Source of the DNA: Azohydromonas aeria | Lineage (GTDB): Bacteria; Pseudomonadota; Gammaproteobacteria; Burkholderiales; Burkholderiaceae_C | Length of the DNA: 46,941 bases | Assembly: GCF_009760915.1 (NCBI RefSeq) | Contig: NZ_VIDQ01000060.1 | Span: 1-46,941 of the forward strand | Direction: 5' to 3' | Shown here: positions 26,201 through 36,053 of the stretch, piece after piece | Layout: the number at the start of each line of letters is the position of its first letter | Position numbering within the stretch: position 1 is the first letter of the stretch | Program-made: the position numbers and the translations under genes | Notes under the pieces: model-generated | What the model was told of the DNA's origin: nothing | The model's database searches: none | Seen by the model: the letters and a program-made list of their open reading frames with translations, nothing else

Positions 26201-28325
26201 CCAGCGCCTCATCGAGTGCCAGCGGCAGCTTCTGGCGCCAGTTCGGGTGCTCGTTGACGGTGCCGGGCAGGTTCGGCTGGTCCTGCACGCCAAGTAAATC
26301 TTCGAGCTGCACCACCAGCACCCACGAGGGCGTGCGCGCCATGTACACGTGCACCGCCTCCACCAGCGCGGGCGTGAGCTCCGGCTGCTGGCCCAGGTCG
26401 ATGCGCGTGCCTTCGGGCAGCAGGCCCTCGTGCTGCAGCGCCAGCAGCAGCCGGTACTTCTCCTGGGCACGGGCGACGAGCTGCTCCTCGAACACCTTGT
26501 CGTCCGGGTAGAGGCCGAGCCCCTTGCGCACCTGCAAATCGTGGCCGGTCCACCAGCCCGAGAGCGTGGGCAGGTCGTGGGTGCTGATGGCCACCAGCGC
26601 CGCGCGCGGGTACTCGCGCGGGGCCTTGAAGGCGCCGCCCTCGCCGCGCTCGAAGTACAGCAGCCGGTACGACAGCACCTCGGCCTCGGCCAGCGCGGCG
26701 CGCATCGCGTCGGCCACCGTGCCCAGGTCCTCGCCGATGACCATGCAGCGGTTGCGCTGGCTCTCCAGCGCGACCACGGCCATCAGTTCCTTGAGCGGGT
26801 AGTGCACGTAGGCGCCCTGGCGCGCGCCGAGTCCGGGCGGTATCCAGTACAGGCGCATCAGGCCCATGACGTGGTCGATGCGCAGCGCGCCGGCGTGGCG
26901 CATGTTGGCGCGCAGCGTCTGGATGAAGAAGCGCAGCCGGTCGCTCAGCAGCCCTTCGGGACGCAGCGGCGGCAGGCCCCAGTCCTGGCCCTGCACGTTG
27001 ATCTCGTCCGGCGGCGCGCCCACCGTGGCGCCGCCGGCGTACAGGGCCGCGTGGCCCCAGGTGTCGGCCCCGGCCCGGTCCACCGACACGGCCAGGTCCA
27101 GGTACAGCCCCACCGCCAAGCCGCGCGAGCGGCAGCGGTGCGACACGCGCGCGAGCTGCTGGTCCGCCTGCCACTGCAGGTACTCGAAGTACTCGACCGC
27201 CTCGCGCTCCTCGCGCTGGAAGCGCCGCACCGCCTCGCCGCGCGGGTCGCGGAATTCCTCCGGCCACACCGGCCAGCCCCACACGCCCGAGTCCCGGGCG
27301 TGGAAGCGGGCCTGCAGCGCCTCGAAGGTGGCAAACAGGCGCAATGGCTCGCCGCGCTCGGCCTGGAAGGCACGGAAGGCCCGGCCGCGCGGGCTCACCG
27401 TGTCGAGGTGGTGCTCGCGGAAATGCGCCCACAGCAGGCGCATCACCTCGCTCTTGGCAGCGGCCACGCCGCCGTGGTCCACCTGCGCCGCCTCGCGCAG
27501 TGCGGCGATCCGCTGCTGGAACGCCGCCGAGCGCACCAGCGCCTGCGCCGCCTCGCATTCGCGGAAATCCTCGACGCCTTCCACGTCCAGGTAGATGGTG
27601 TTGAGCTGCGAGCGCGACGACGGGCTGTACGGGCTGATGTGGTGCGGGTTGTGGCTGAAGAGCGCGTGCAGCGGGTTCAGGCCGACGATGCCGGCGCCGC
27701 GCTCGCCGAAGCCCACCACCAGCTCGGCCAGGTCCGTGAAGTCGCCGATGCCCCAGTTGCGCCGCGAGCGCAGCGCGTAGAGCTGCACCGCCGGGCCCCA
27801 GACGCGGCCCTCGTCCTGCAGCGCCTCGGGGCGCCAGCAGCGCTGCGGCGCGGCGATCAGCAGCGCCTCGCCCAGGGCCGTGCCCTCGCTCTCCAGCGTG
27901 AAGCGGTGGTAGCCCGGCGGCAGCGGCGTGGCGATGGACAGGCGCAGCGCGCGCATGGCCTGGCCGTGGATCGTGACCACGCCGGCGAGCTGCTCCAGCG
28001 CGTCGGCGTCGGCCTCGTAGCTGTGCACGGCGCCTTCCTCCTCGCGCAGCGTCCAGCGCAGGCGCCGCACCTCGCGCGGCAGCCGCAGCTCCACCTCGAA
28101 GCGCGGCTCCCCGGCCTTCACCGCCAGCACCGGCGGCAGCGCCTGCTGCCAGTCCCGGGCCTGGGCCGCGTCCAGCGCCTCGGCATCGGGCCGCTGCGCG
28201 CCCAGCTCGGCCAGGATCACCTTCAGCCCCTCGTCGGGCACCTCGTGACGGTTTCCCCAGACGTCGTGCCAGTCGGTGGCGACCTCCAGGCGCTCGCACC
28301 AGCGCCGCAACACGTCATCAGCCAT
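23238..28325 (-). CDS. malQ-treY: Fused 4-alpha-glucanotransferase / malto-oligosyltrehalose synthase (MalQ-TreY)
   Basis: This 1695-aa cytoplasmic bifunctional enzyme spans two GH families. Residues 1-~735 are MalQ (GH77): RNWGIGDFTDLAELV, NPHHISPYSPSSRSQLNTIY, and LRIDHVMGLMRLYWIPPG near residue 480 with the nucleophile Asp. Residues ~740-1695 are TreY (GH13): LIPRATYRLQLHKDFDF, LSPIMRARPGSTHGYDVV, ILDIVPNHMG and DGLRIDHPDGLHDP (~1060). MalQ disproportionates maltodextrins; TreY turns the reducing end into a trehalose unit for TreZ to release. The ATG at 28325 overlaps the treZ stop by 8 bp, so translation is probably coupled. Both enzymes are usually ~700 and ~900 aa, so neither half is truncated. 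Confidence 0.93.
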   Translation of the reverse strand: MADDVLRRWCERLEVATDWHDVWGNRHEVPDEGLKVILAELGAQRPDAEALDAAQARDWQQALPPVLAVKAGEPRFEVELRLPREVRRLRWTLREEEGAVHSYEADADALEQLAGVVTIHGQAMRALRLSIATPLPPGYHRFTLESEGTALGEALLIAAPQRCWRPEALQDEGRVWGPAVQLYALRSRRNWGIGDFTDLAELVVGFGERGAGIVGLNPLHALFSHNPHHISPYSPSSRSQLNTIYLDVEGVEDFRECEAAQALVRSAAFQQRIAALREAAQVDHGGVAAAKSEVMRLLWAHFREHHLDTVSPRGRAFRAFQAERGEPLRLFATFEALQARFHARDSGVWGWPVWPEEFRDPRGEAVRRFQREEREAVEYFEYLQWQADQQLARVSHRCRSRGLAVGLYLDLAVSVDRAGADTWGHAALYAGGATVGAPPDEINVQGQDWGLPPLRPEGLLSDRLRFFIQTLRANMRHAGALRIDHVMGLMRLYWIPPGLGARQGAYVHYPLKELMAVVALESQRNRCMVIGEDLGTVADAMRAALAEAEVLSYRLLYFERGEGGAFKAPREYPRAALVAISTHDLPTLSGWWTGHDLQVRKGLGLYPDDKVFEEQLVARAQEKYRLLLALQHEGLLPEGTRIDLGQQPELTPALVEAVHVYMARTPSWVLVVQLEDLLGVQDQPNLPGTVNEHPNWRQKLPLALDEALADARVQAIAATLARERPHAPLQVATRPRAQALIPRATYRLQLHKDFDFEHATAVLPYLRRLGVSHVYLSPIMRARPGSTHGYDVVAHDEINPELGGKEGFERFAAAAREQGLGLILDIVPNHMGVMGGHNAWWDDVLEHGEASAYARYFDIAWEPVDPELRGKVLLPVLGQHYGQVLEAGELKLAFDAERGSFALQYWEHRFPLDPRTVAPLLEAASARLDGVAALALQSLATAFGHLPAREDAAPQARFERQRDQALLKERLVALLREDGRVQGAIEAALAERRDIDAIDAVHAAQAWRLAFWRVASDEINYRRFFDVNDLAALRMEEPAVFEATHGLALELCAAGVVDGLRIDHPDGLHDPAQYFNWLQQGYARRVGLLLPAQEADGRPPRPLYVLAEKIAAGHEDVPEGWALHGTTGYRAMNVLNGVLIDCTARDRFDRIWQRVSGEEEAFEEVGYQGKQLIMRVSLASELTVLATELLRIARAHRRTRDHSLNSLRRALAEVAACMPVYRTYIVHEPSAQDRRFIDWAVGQARRRSRAADTTVFDFVRRTLLAETEAGADDALRERVRRFAMRFQQFTAPVTAKGVEDTAFYRYNRFLPLNEVGGEPGTFGFSLRAFHGANADRAARWPHTMLATSTHDNKRSEDVRCRLDVLSEFPAAWRLSLRRFHQAPQLQRARIDAEGGRVMPAKADEYLLLQTLLGTLPPGGLTEDNLPEFRERIERYALKAVREAKRYSSWVNPDAEYEDALMNFIRSALPRVKPNPLLTDIQAQAEVLAWFGALNSLTLVLLKYTLPGVPDLYQGNELPDFSLVDPDNRRPVDYDRRAAMLEDFSKRMASPDGLVNIQELAPSLHDGQLKLWMTWRLLQWRTEAPELFKSGNYQALAASGEKADHVVAFARETPDGQRMITIGGRFFARLLALQPGWPLGESAWGDTVVELPEWAQGLRLRNVLTGETHEAAGGKLRVSAVFGTLPAGALTVEGEP

Positions 28326-30144
28326 CCACGCTCTCCACGCTTTCCACGCTCACGATCACGCCGTCGGGCTGCAGTTGCGCCGCGTCGGCGTGCAGATCGA
28401 ACACCACCTGCCCGGCCAGCGGCGGGCGGGCCGCCGGCGCGGCGCCGAAGTTGGCCGCCAGACGCAGCGTCGCGCCCTTGCCCAGGTGCCACACCACCTG
28501 CAGCAGCCCGTCCTCGACGCGGTGCTTGCCGCCGCTGGCCATGCCGCCCAGCCGCGGCACGATCCACTGCCGGCGCAGCGCCAGCAGCTGCCGGATCAGC
28601 GCCAGGCGCCGCGCGTGCGGCTGCTCCTCGCGCTGGCCCCAGTCCGGGCGGCAGACGGTGTAGGTGGCCTCGGCGTTGGGGTCGGGGATGGTGGCGCGCA
28701 CCGACTCGTCCTTGAACGCCTCGAAGCGGCCGAACTCCTCGCGCCGGCCCTTGGACACCGCCGCGGCCAGCTCCGGCCCGAAGTCGCAGAAGTACAGGAA
28801 CGGCGCCGAGGCCGCGAACTCCTCGCCCATGAACAGCATCGGCACGTGCGGCGACAGCAGCAGGCAGGCATAGAGCGCGTCCAGCCGCGGCGCGGGCGCC
28901 AGGTCGCTGATGCGCTCGCCGAAGGCGCGGTTGCCGATCTGGTCGTGGTTCTGCAGGAAGCTCACGAAGGCGGTGGAGGGCAGCTGCGCGCTGGGCTCGC
29001 CGCGCGGCTCGCCCTCGCGGAAGGGCGAGGGGTCGCCCTGGTAGGCATAGCCCTCGGCCAGGCAACGCCCCAGGGTGGCGACCGGGTCGGCGGCGTAGTC
29101 GGCGTAGTAGCCGTCGCGCTGCCCCGTGGCCAGCACGTGGGCGGCGTGGTGGAAGTCGTCGTTCCACTGCGCGTCGGCGCCGGTGAGGCCGCCCTGGTCG
29201 TCGCGCGCCAGCAGGCTGGCGGCGTTGTCGTCGTTCTCCAGCACCAGGTGCACGTGGCGCAGGCGCCCGGGGCCGGCACGCAGCGCGCGGGCGATGTCCA
29301 CCACGATGTGGGTCCGGGAGTCGTCGGCGATGGCGTGCACCGCGTCCAGGCGCAGCCCGTCGAAGTGGAACTCCTGGATCCAGTACAGCGCGTTGGCGAT
29401 GAAGAACTGGCGCACGCAGCCGCTGTGCGCGCCGTCGAAGTTGATGGCCGCGCCCCAGGGCGTCTGGTGCGCGGCGTTGAAGAAGGGCTTGCAGTAGGCG
29501 TGCAGGTAGTTCCCCTCCGGGCCGAAGTGGTTGTAGACCACGTCGAGGAACACCATCAGGCCGAGCCGGTGCGCCTCGTCCACGAAGCGCTTGAGGTCCT
29601 CGGGGCGGCCGTAGCTGGCGTCGGGCGCGAACTGCAGCACGCCGTCGTAGCCCCAGCCACGGCGGCCGGGGAAGTCGGCCAGCGGCATCAGCTCCACGGC
29701 GGTGATGCCCTGCTCCACCAGGTCGGGCAGCCGCGCCATGGCCGCGGCGTAGGTGCCCTCCGCCGTGAAGGTGCCGACGTGCAGCTCGTAGAGCACCGCC
29801 TCGTGCCAGGGCCGGCCGCGCCAGCCGCTGTCGTTCCAGCGGTAGCCGTGCGGGTCGATGACCTCGCTCGCGCCATGCACGTCGTCGGGGTTGAAGCGCG
29901 AGGCCGGGTCGGGCACCGACAGCCCGTCGGGCAGCATGAAGCGGTAGCGCGTGCCGGCGCCGGCCTCGGGCACGGTGAGCTCGTGCCAGCCGTCGTCCAG
30001 CGCCTGCATGGGCAGCAGCCGGCCGCGCCCGGCGCCTTCGAGCTGCAGCCGCAGCGCCTGCGCGTCGGGCGCCCAGAGCCGGAAACGCACGCCGCCGCCG
30101 TCGTCCAGCAGCTCGGCGCCGAATGTCATGGTTTGCTGGGTCAT
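28318..30144 (-). CDS. treZ: Malto-oligosyltrehalose trehalohydrolase
   Basis: This 608-aa GH13 enzyme cleaves trehalose from maltooligosyl trehalose in the cytoplasm. The start is ATG 30144 (MTQQTMTFGAELLD), the usual TreZ N-terminus; the longer upstream reading runs through intergenic repeats. The carbohydrate-binding N-terminal domain (~1-100: VRFRLWAPDAQALRLQL) is followed by the barrel: YELHVGTFTAEGTY, FPGRRGWGYDGV, FLDVVYNHFGPEGNYL and FDGLRLDAVHAI with the nucleophile Asp near residue 267. It lies between the treX and malQ-treY genes and overlaps the latter. There is no strong Shine-Dalgarno sequence at the chosen start. Confidence 0.92.
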   Translation of the reverse strand: MTQQTMTFGAELLDDGGGVRFRLWAPDAQALRLQLEGAGRGRLLPMQALDDGWHELTVPEAGAGTRYRFMLPDGLSVPDPASRFNPDDVHGASEVIDPHGYRWNDSGWRGRPWHEAVLYELHVGTFTAEGTYAAAMARLPDLVEQGITAVELMPLADFPGRRGWGYDGVLQFAPDASYGRPEDLKRFVDEAHRLGLMVFLDVVYNHFGPEGNYLHAYCKPFFNAAHQTPWGAAINFDGAHSGCVRQFFIANALYWIQEFHFDGLRLDAVHAIADDSRTHIVVDIARALRAGPGRLRHVHLVLENDDNAASLLARDDQGGLTGADAQWNDDFHHAAHVLATGQRDGYYADYAADPVATLGRCLAEGYAYQGDPSPFREGEPRGEPSAQLPSTAFVSFLQNHDQIGNRAFGERISDLAPAPRLDALYACLLLSPHVPMLFMGEEFAASAPFLYFCDFGPELAAAVSKGRREEFGRFEAFKDESVRATIPDPNAEATYTVCRPDWGQREEQPHARRLALIRQLLALRRQWIVPRLGGMASGGKHRVEDGLLQVVWHLGKGATLRLAANFGAAPAARPPLAGQVVFDLHADAAQLQPDGVIVSVESVESVDG

Positions 30145-30211
30145 GGTCAAAACCGGAAGTAAGAAGCGAGAAGTGACTGACTTTTCATTTCCCGCCAGTC
30201 GTAAAAGCAAT

Positions 30212-30243
30212 CCGTTCGTCCTGAGGTATCGAAGGATGAACGG
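30212..30243. repeat. Palindromic intergenic repeat, copy 1
   Basis: CCGTTCGTCCT - GAGGTATCG - AAGGATGAACGG: near-perfect 11-bp arms around a short loop. It shares the core TGAGGTATCGAAG with a second copy 90 bp away. It is a short dispersed hairpin repeat in the 227-bp gap between treZ and glgX/treX. Confidence 0.65.
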
Positions 30244-30305
30244 CCCCCACTGCAATGCCGCCATCGCAGCCTGGCGGCTTCGCACTTCGAGGCGCGTAGC
30301 GCACC

Positions 30306-30330
30306 CTGTGCTGAGGTATCGAAGCATCAG
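30306..30330. repeat. Palindromic intergenic repeat, copy 2 (diverged)
   Basis: CTGTGCT - GAGGTATCGA - AGCATCAG: arms with one mismatch around the same GAGGTATCGA core as the copy at 30212-30243. The conserved loop with changed but still pairing arms suggests selection for the hairpin rather than for sequence. Confidence 0.55.
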
Positions 30331-30371
30331 TGCGAACGGAACGTTGCACGGGCTCACTCAAGCTGGCTTGT

Positions 30372-32504
<2,133 letters not shown>

Positions 32505-32605
32505 CGCGGGTGCGGAAGAGCAAGTAAGGCGCCTGCGCCGGGGACGGCGGTGCGGATTCAGTAGCGGCGTATAAAACACCCCGGCACTTGAGCAAGGGAG
32601 CAGCC

Positions 32606-32845
32606 ATGGACACCGTTCGCTGGAATGTCGCCGTGTCCCCGGACGTGGATCAGTCCGTGCGGACGTACCTCGCCGCGCAGGGCCGGGGCGGCAAGGGCGA
32701 CCTGTCGCGATTCATCGAGGAAGCCGTGCGCGCCTACCTCCTGGAACGGGCCGTCGAGCAGGCCAAGGGCGCCGCTTCCGGCATGAGCGAAACGAAGTTG
32801 AACGACCTCATCGACGAGGCGGTGCAGTGGGCGCGTGAGCGCTGA
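32606..32845 (+). CDS. Antitoxin of a PIN-type toxin-antitoxin pair (ribbon-helix-helix-like)
   Basis: This 79-aa protein starts at ATG 32606, where AAGGGAG lies 5 bases upstream. The N-terminal strand and helices (MDTVRWNVAVSPDVDQSVRT, DLSRFIEEAVRAYLLERAV) have the ribbon-helix-helix layout of DNA-binding antitoxins. The C-terminal tail (SETKLNDLIDEAVQWARE) would clamp the toxin. The stop and the toxin start share bases (TGATG), a typical coupling that favours antitoxin excess. Such complexes usually repress their own promoter, here in the 101 bp shared with glgX. Confidence 0.8.
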   Translation: MDTVRWNVAVSPDVDQSVRTYLAAQGRGGKGDLSRFIEEAVRAYLLERAVEQAKGAASGMSETKLNDLIDEAVQWARER

Positions 32846-33264
32846 TGCGCGTCATCCTGGACACCAACGTCCTGCTGGGCGCGCTGATCTCGCCGTACGG
32901 GCCGCCCGACACGATCTACCGCGCCTGGCGTACGGCGCGGTTCGATCTGGTGACCTCGACGGCACAACTCGACGAACTGCGGCGCGTGAGCCGCTACCCG
33001 AAACTCAAGGCGATCCTGCCTGCCCACCGCGTCGGCACGATGGTCAACAACCTGCAGCGCGCCATCGTGCTTGATGCGCTGCAGCCGCTGCCGCAAGACG
33101 TCGAGGCTGCCGACCCGGACGACGCCTTCCTGCTGGCCATGGCGCTGTCGAGCGAGGCCGACTATCTCGTGACCGGGGATCGCCGCGCCGGCCTGCTGCA
33201 GCGCGGCCACATCGGGCGCACCCGCATCGCCACCCCGGCCGTCTTCTGCGCCGAGGCGCTGTGA
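32845..33264 (+). CDS. PIN-domain toxin (COG1569/VapC-like ribonuclease)
   Basis: This 139-aa protein overlaps the antitoxin by one base. PIN-domain acidic residues are present: Asp6 in ILDTNVLLGALIS, the Glu of LDELRRVSRYPKL, and Asp residues in AADPDDAFLLAMAL and SEADYLVTGDRRAGLL. PIN toxins cleave RNA (often tRNA) in a metal-dependent manner when the antitoxin decays. The family variant with LVTGDRR and a C-terminal strand RIATPAVFC belongs to COG1569-like toxins. It appears intact. Confidence 0.85.
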   Translation: MRVILDTNVLLGALISPYGPPDTIYRAWRTARFDLVTSTAQLDELRRVSRYPKLKAILPAHRVGTMVNNLQRAIVLDALQPLPQDVEAADPDDAFLLAMALSSEADYLVTGDRRAGLLQRGHIGRTRIATPAVFCAEAL

Positions 33265-33294
33265 CCGCCTGGAAGCCCTCCTGTTCCGCCCGCC

Positions 33295-34413
33295 TCAGCC
33301 CCCGCCCGGCGTGAACAGCTCCAGCCGCACCCGGTATTCCACCGACTCCCCCGGCGCCAGCTGCACCATGCCCTTGCCCCGCGGCTCGTCCCACAGCGGC
33401 CCGAACGGGTCGGCCCAGTTGAACTGCGGCTCCAGCACGACGAAAGCCTTTTCCGGCGGCGCGTAGGTCTGCACGGCGCTGACGGCGGGCGAGGGCGAGA
33501 CGATGCGCAGCCCGTAGCCGGCGCGCGGGTCGGTCACCTCCACGACGGTGTCGCCGCCGCCGGTCTTGTCCAGGTCCGTGAAGCAGTCGTCCAGGTACAG
33601 CCCGCCCAGCGCCGCGCCGCCGGGCATCGAGAAGTCGTAGGGGCTGCCGGCCACGGGCACCAGCGCGCCGGTGGGCAGCACCTCGTCGTAGTCGTTGACC
33701 GCCATGCGCGTGCGCGCGGGAATGAAGACGCGCGCCTGCTCGCGCACGCCGCTGGGCAGGTTGAAGTACGGATGCCAGCCGATGCCCATGGGCAGCGGCT
33801 CGGTGCCGGCGTTGGTGGCCGTGAGCGCCACCTCGAAGGCCGCGCCGCTCAGCGTGAGCTCGAAGCCGATGCGCGTGGCCGAGGGCCAGCGCCCGCCGAA
33901 GTCGCCGGCGTCGATCCAGGCGCGCACGCCGTCGCCGCGCGCCGCGTCGGCCAGCGGCTCCCAGCCGTCCACGGCGCGGTCCAGGATCAGCCCGTGGATG
34001 GCGTACTGCTCGGCGCCGGGCCGGCTGCCGCCGCCGTTGGCAAACAGCCGCATGGGCCGCCCGTCGATGGTGGTGTCCAGCGCGCGGCCCTCGGAATGGA
34101 AGGTGCCGCGGATGCGGTTGGCAAAGGGCAGCAGGAACGCGCCGCCGGCCTTGAAGGCGTTGTTGCCGGTGCGGTCGGCGGGCCCGCTGCCCAGCAGCTC
34201 GGCCGCCTGCGCCAGCGGCGGCGCGTGCAGCAGCTCGACCTCGCCCAGCCCGGGCAACTCGGCGCGCAGCTGCCACACCATCATCGCCCGCCCGGGCAGC
34301 AGCTCGGCCCGCGTGAAGCGGGGCGCGGCGGCGGTGACGGCCTCGGGTGGGGATTGCAGCGTCACCGCGGCAGGAGCGGGAGAAGGGGAAGAAGCGGGGC
34401 TCGCAGCGGTCAT
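33295..34413 (-). CDS. Aldose 1-epimerase (galactose mutarotase family)
   Basis: This 372-aa protein starts at ATG 34413 with AGGAGAG upstream; longer readings have non-coding composition. Family marks: NAFKAGGAFLLPFANRIRG, HGLILDRAVDGWEPL, GIGWHPYFNLPSG with the catalytic His, LDDCFTDLDKTGGG and VLEPQFNWADPFGP with the catalytic Glu. It interconverts the alpha and beta anomers of an aldose. An N-terminal Ala/Pro/Ser-rich segment (~1-35) is extra to the fold and has no signal peptide character. It lies next to the glycogen/trehalose genes, but the sugar substrate cannot be told. Confidence 0.87.
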   Translation of the reverse strand: MTAASPASSPSPAPAAVTLQSPPEAVTAAAPRFTRAELLPGRAMMVWQLRAELPGLGEVELLHAPPLAQAAELLGSGPADRTGNNAFKAGGAFLLPFANRIRGTFHSEGRALDTTIDGRPMRLFANGGGSRPGAEQYAIHGLILDRAVDGWEPLADAARGDGVRAWIDAGDFGGRWPSATRIGFELTLSGAAFEVALTATNAGTEPLPMGIGWHPYFNLPSGVREQARVFIPARTRMAVNDYDEVLPTGALVPVAGSPYDFSMPGGAALGGLYLDDCFTDLDKTGGGDTVVEVTDPRAGYGLRIVSPSPAVSAVQTYAPPEKAFVVLEPQFNWADPFGPLWDEPRGKGMVQLAPGESVEYRVRLELFTPGGG

Positions 34414-34504
34414 GGGCGTCTCTCCTGGCCTGGGCGGCCTTGCGACGCGGCGAGCGGGCAACCGGAGTGCCGGTGGATGCCGGAACGGGCCCGGCGCGTG
34501 CGGC

Positions 34505-35212
34505 TCAGGCCGCGCCCGACAGTCGCCGCCAGCCCGCAAGCAGCCCGGCGCGCACGCCGTGCCGGCGCCGCGGGGCATGGCCGGCGGGTGCCGCCGCGTC
34601 GCGCCGTGCCGCCAGCGAGATGCTGGTGCGGATCGTCACCAGCGCGGGCTCGAGCCGGCGCAGCAGCGACAGCGCCGCGCCCACGGGCATGGGGCCGCCC
34701 TCGGGATGGCCCGCCGGGCGCAGCAGGCAGTTGTGCAGGTGCACCGTCACGGTGGGCAGCGCGCCGGCCGCCACGGCATAGCAGCGCGACGACTGCAGCA
34801 ACTCGCCGCTGCACAGCCAGTCCACCGGCGGCGCCTCCGGCACCAGCTCGTGGCCAAGGTAGGCCAGGTGCCAGTTGTCGCCGTGCAGCGCGAAGGTCAG
34901 CCCGTCGGCCTCGCGCAGCACCGGGGTGAAGGCCACGTCGTCCTCCACCACCAGCACGCGCTGCACGCCGTCGCGCTGGGCCTGGCTCAGCGCCTCCAGG
35001 TGGCCCAGGAAGCGCTCGCAGGCCAGCGGCGTGGGAAATCCGCCCTGCGCCCCGACGGCCACGGCCGCAACCCGCACGCAGCGCACGCGCTCGCCGTCCG
35101 GGTCGATGCCCAGCGCTCGCAGCTCCTGCGACAGCGCCGGCTGCGGCGCGTCCGCGCCGGCGCGGACGATGATGCAGATGCGGTCGAAGGTCTTGAGCAG
35201 GGCGGAAGTCAT
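34505..35212 (-). CDS. Glycosyltransferase family 25-like protein
   Basis: This 235-aa protein starts at ATG 35212 (MTSALLKTFDRICIIV). GT25-like features: an N-terminal strand DRICIIVRAGAD in place of the usual YVINL, ELRALGIDPDGERVRC, SQAQRDGVQRVLVVEDDVAF with the EDD motif that binds metal and nucleotide-sugar, and GAALSLLRRLEP. The region between (~110-170) matches the acceptor-binding area loosely: NWHLAYLGHELV, then CYAVAAGALPTVTVHLHN. The C-terminal ~40 residues are basic and may bind membrane or lipid. It would act on a surface polysaccharide or LPS. The acceptor is unknown, and the family assignment is moderate. Confidence 0.65.
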   Translation of the reverse strand: MTSALLKTFDRICIIVRAGADAPQPALSQELRALGIDPDGERVRCVRVAAVAVGAQGGFPTPLACERFLGHLEALSQAQRDGVQRVLVVEDDVAFTPVLREADGLTFALHGDNWHLAYLGHELVPEAPPVDWLCSGELLQSSRCYAVAAGALPTVTVHLHNCLLRPAGHPEGGPMPVGAALSLLRRLEPALVTIRTSISLAARRDAAAPAGHAPRRRHGVRAGLLAGWRRLSGAA

Positions 35213-35338
35213 GGTGGGGATGTCCGGGCAAAGCTGCGCCACGCCGGCGCATGCGCAGCACCGGCAGCCGTCAGGCACAGGCGGGAAAGGGAAGGGTCGT
35301 CAGGCGCTGCGGTGGCCGGCGGCGGCAGCGGCGCCTCC

Positions 35339-35677
35339 TCAGCCGAAGGAGGCCACGGCGTCGCCGCGGTGGTCGTGGATGTTGAAGACCCGGTGCATGC
35401 GCATCAGCTCGAACAGCGCGCGCACCGTGCGCGACATCTCGCACAGCCGGAAGTCGCCCTTGCGGGCGTTGAGCTGGCGCAGGCAGGAGATGAGCGCGCC
35501 CAGCCCTGAGCTGTCCACGAACTTCACGCCGGCCATGTCGAGCACGACGCGGGTGCGGTCCCCCATCAGCGACTGCACGGCGTCGCGGAACTCTCGCACG
35601 TTGCTGGCGTCGAGGTTGTCCGCCCTGAGCTCGATGACCAGCACATCCTGGCCTTCGATGGTTCCGTTCAGTTCCAT
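35339..35677 (-). CDS. STAS-domain anti-anti-sigma factor
   Basis: This 112-aa protein starts at ATG 35677. It is a single STAS domain: LVIELRADNLDASNVREFRD, RVVLDMAGVKFVDSSGLGAL (phosphorylatable Ser56 after Asp55), and LCEMSRTVRALFELMRMHRV. Such proteins relieve an anti-sigma kinase or act as phospho-switch partners in surface or biofilm signalling. It is the last gene of the - strand signalling operon and lies 70 bp after the Hpt gene. No anti-sigma kinase (HATPase_c/RsbW) is in the window, so its partner is elsewhere or the hybrid kinase. Confidence 0.88.
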   Translation of the reverse strand: MELNGTIEGQDVLVIELRADNLDASNVREFRDAVQSLMGDRTRVVLDMAGVKFVDSSGLGALISCLRQLNARKGDFRLCEMSRTVRALFELMRMHRVFNIHDHRGDAVASFG

Positions 35678-35747
35678 GGTGTTGGAGGGTCGTCCTGCCG
35701 GGTTCTTCGTTTGCGTGGAATTGGACCGCGACGGGTCCGTGCGAGTG

Positions 35748-36053
35748 TCATGGGACTGTGACGCCCGCGGCCTGCAGGCACTCGCGCAGCTGCTGCAGCG
35801 CCAGCGCCAGGCGCTCCCCGTCGCCGGCCAGGGCCGCATTCTCGCCCGCGCGCGCCGCGTTTCCGAGCGCGTCCAGGCCGAAACTGCCGGCCACGCCGGC
35901 GAGCTGGTGCAGCGCCCCGGCGCGCGCGGCGGCGTCGGCGGCGGCCTCGATCTCGCGCCAGCGCTGCGGCAGCCCGGCCAGGAAGCGCTCGCGCAGCCGC
36001 GCCATGCCGGCCTGCACCGAGGCCGGGGCGTTGGCCAGGTCAGTCAGGGACAT
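35748..36053 (-). CDS. Histidine phosphotransfer (Hpt) protein
   Basis: This 101-aa four-helix-type protein has the phospho-accepting His49 in ALHQLAGVAGSFGLDALGNA, the HxxxG(x)3 pattern of Hpt domains. It starts at ATG 36053 and overlaps the response-regulator gene by 14 bp. In a phosphorelay it would pass phosphate between the hybrid kinase's receiver and another receiver. Note Gln instead of the more common Lys after the His. Short, but clear from its motif and operon. Confidence 0.82.
   Translation of the reverse strand: MSLTDLANAPASVQAGMARLRERFLAGLPQRWREIEAAADAAARAGALHQLAGVAGSFGLDALGNAARAGENAALAGDGERLALALQQLRECLQAAGVTVP

Noticed and set aside
30212..30330. CRISPR-like repeat-spacer pattern between treZ and glgX
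   Set aside because: Only two copies, each palindromic and diverged in the arms, and no cas genes; they are dispersed hairpin repeats.
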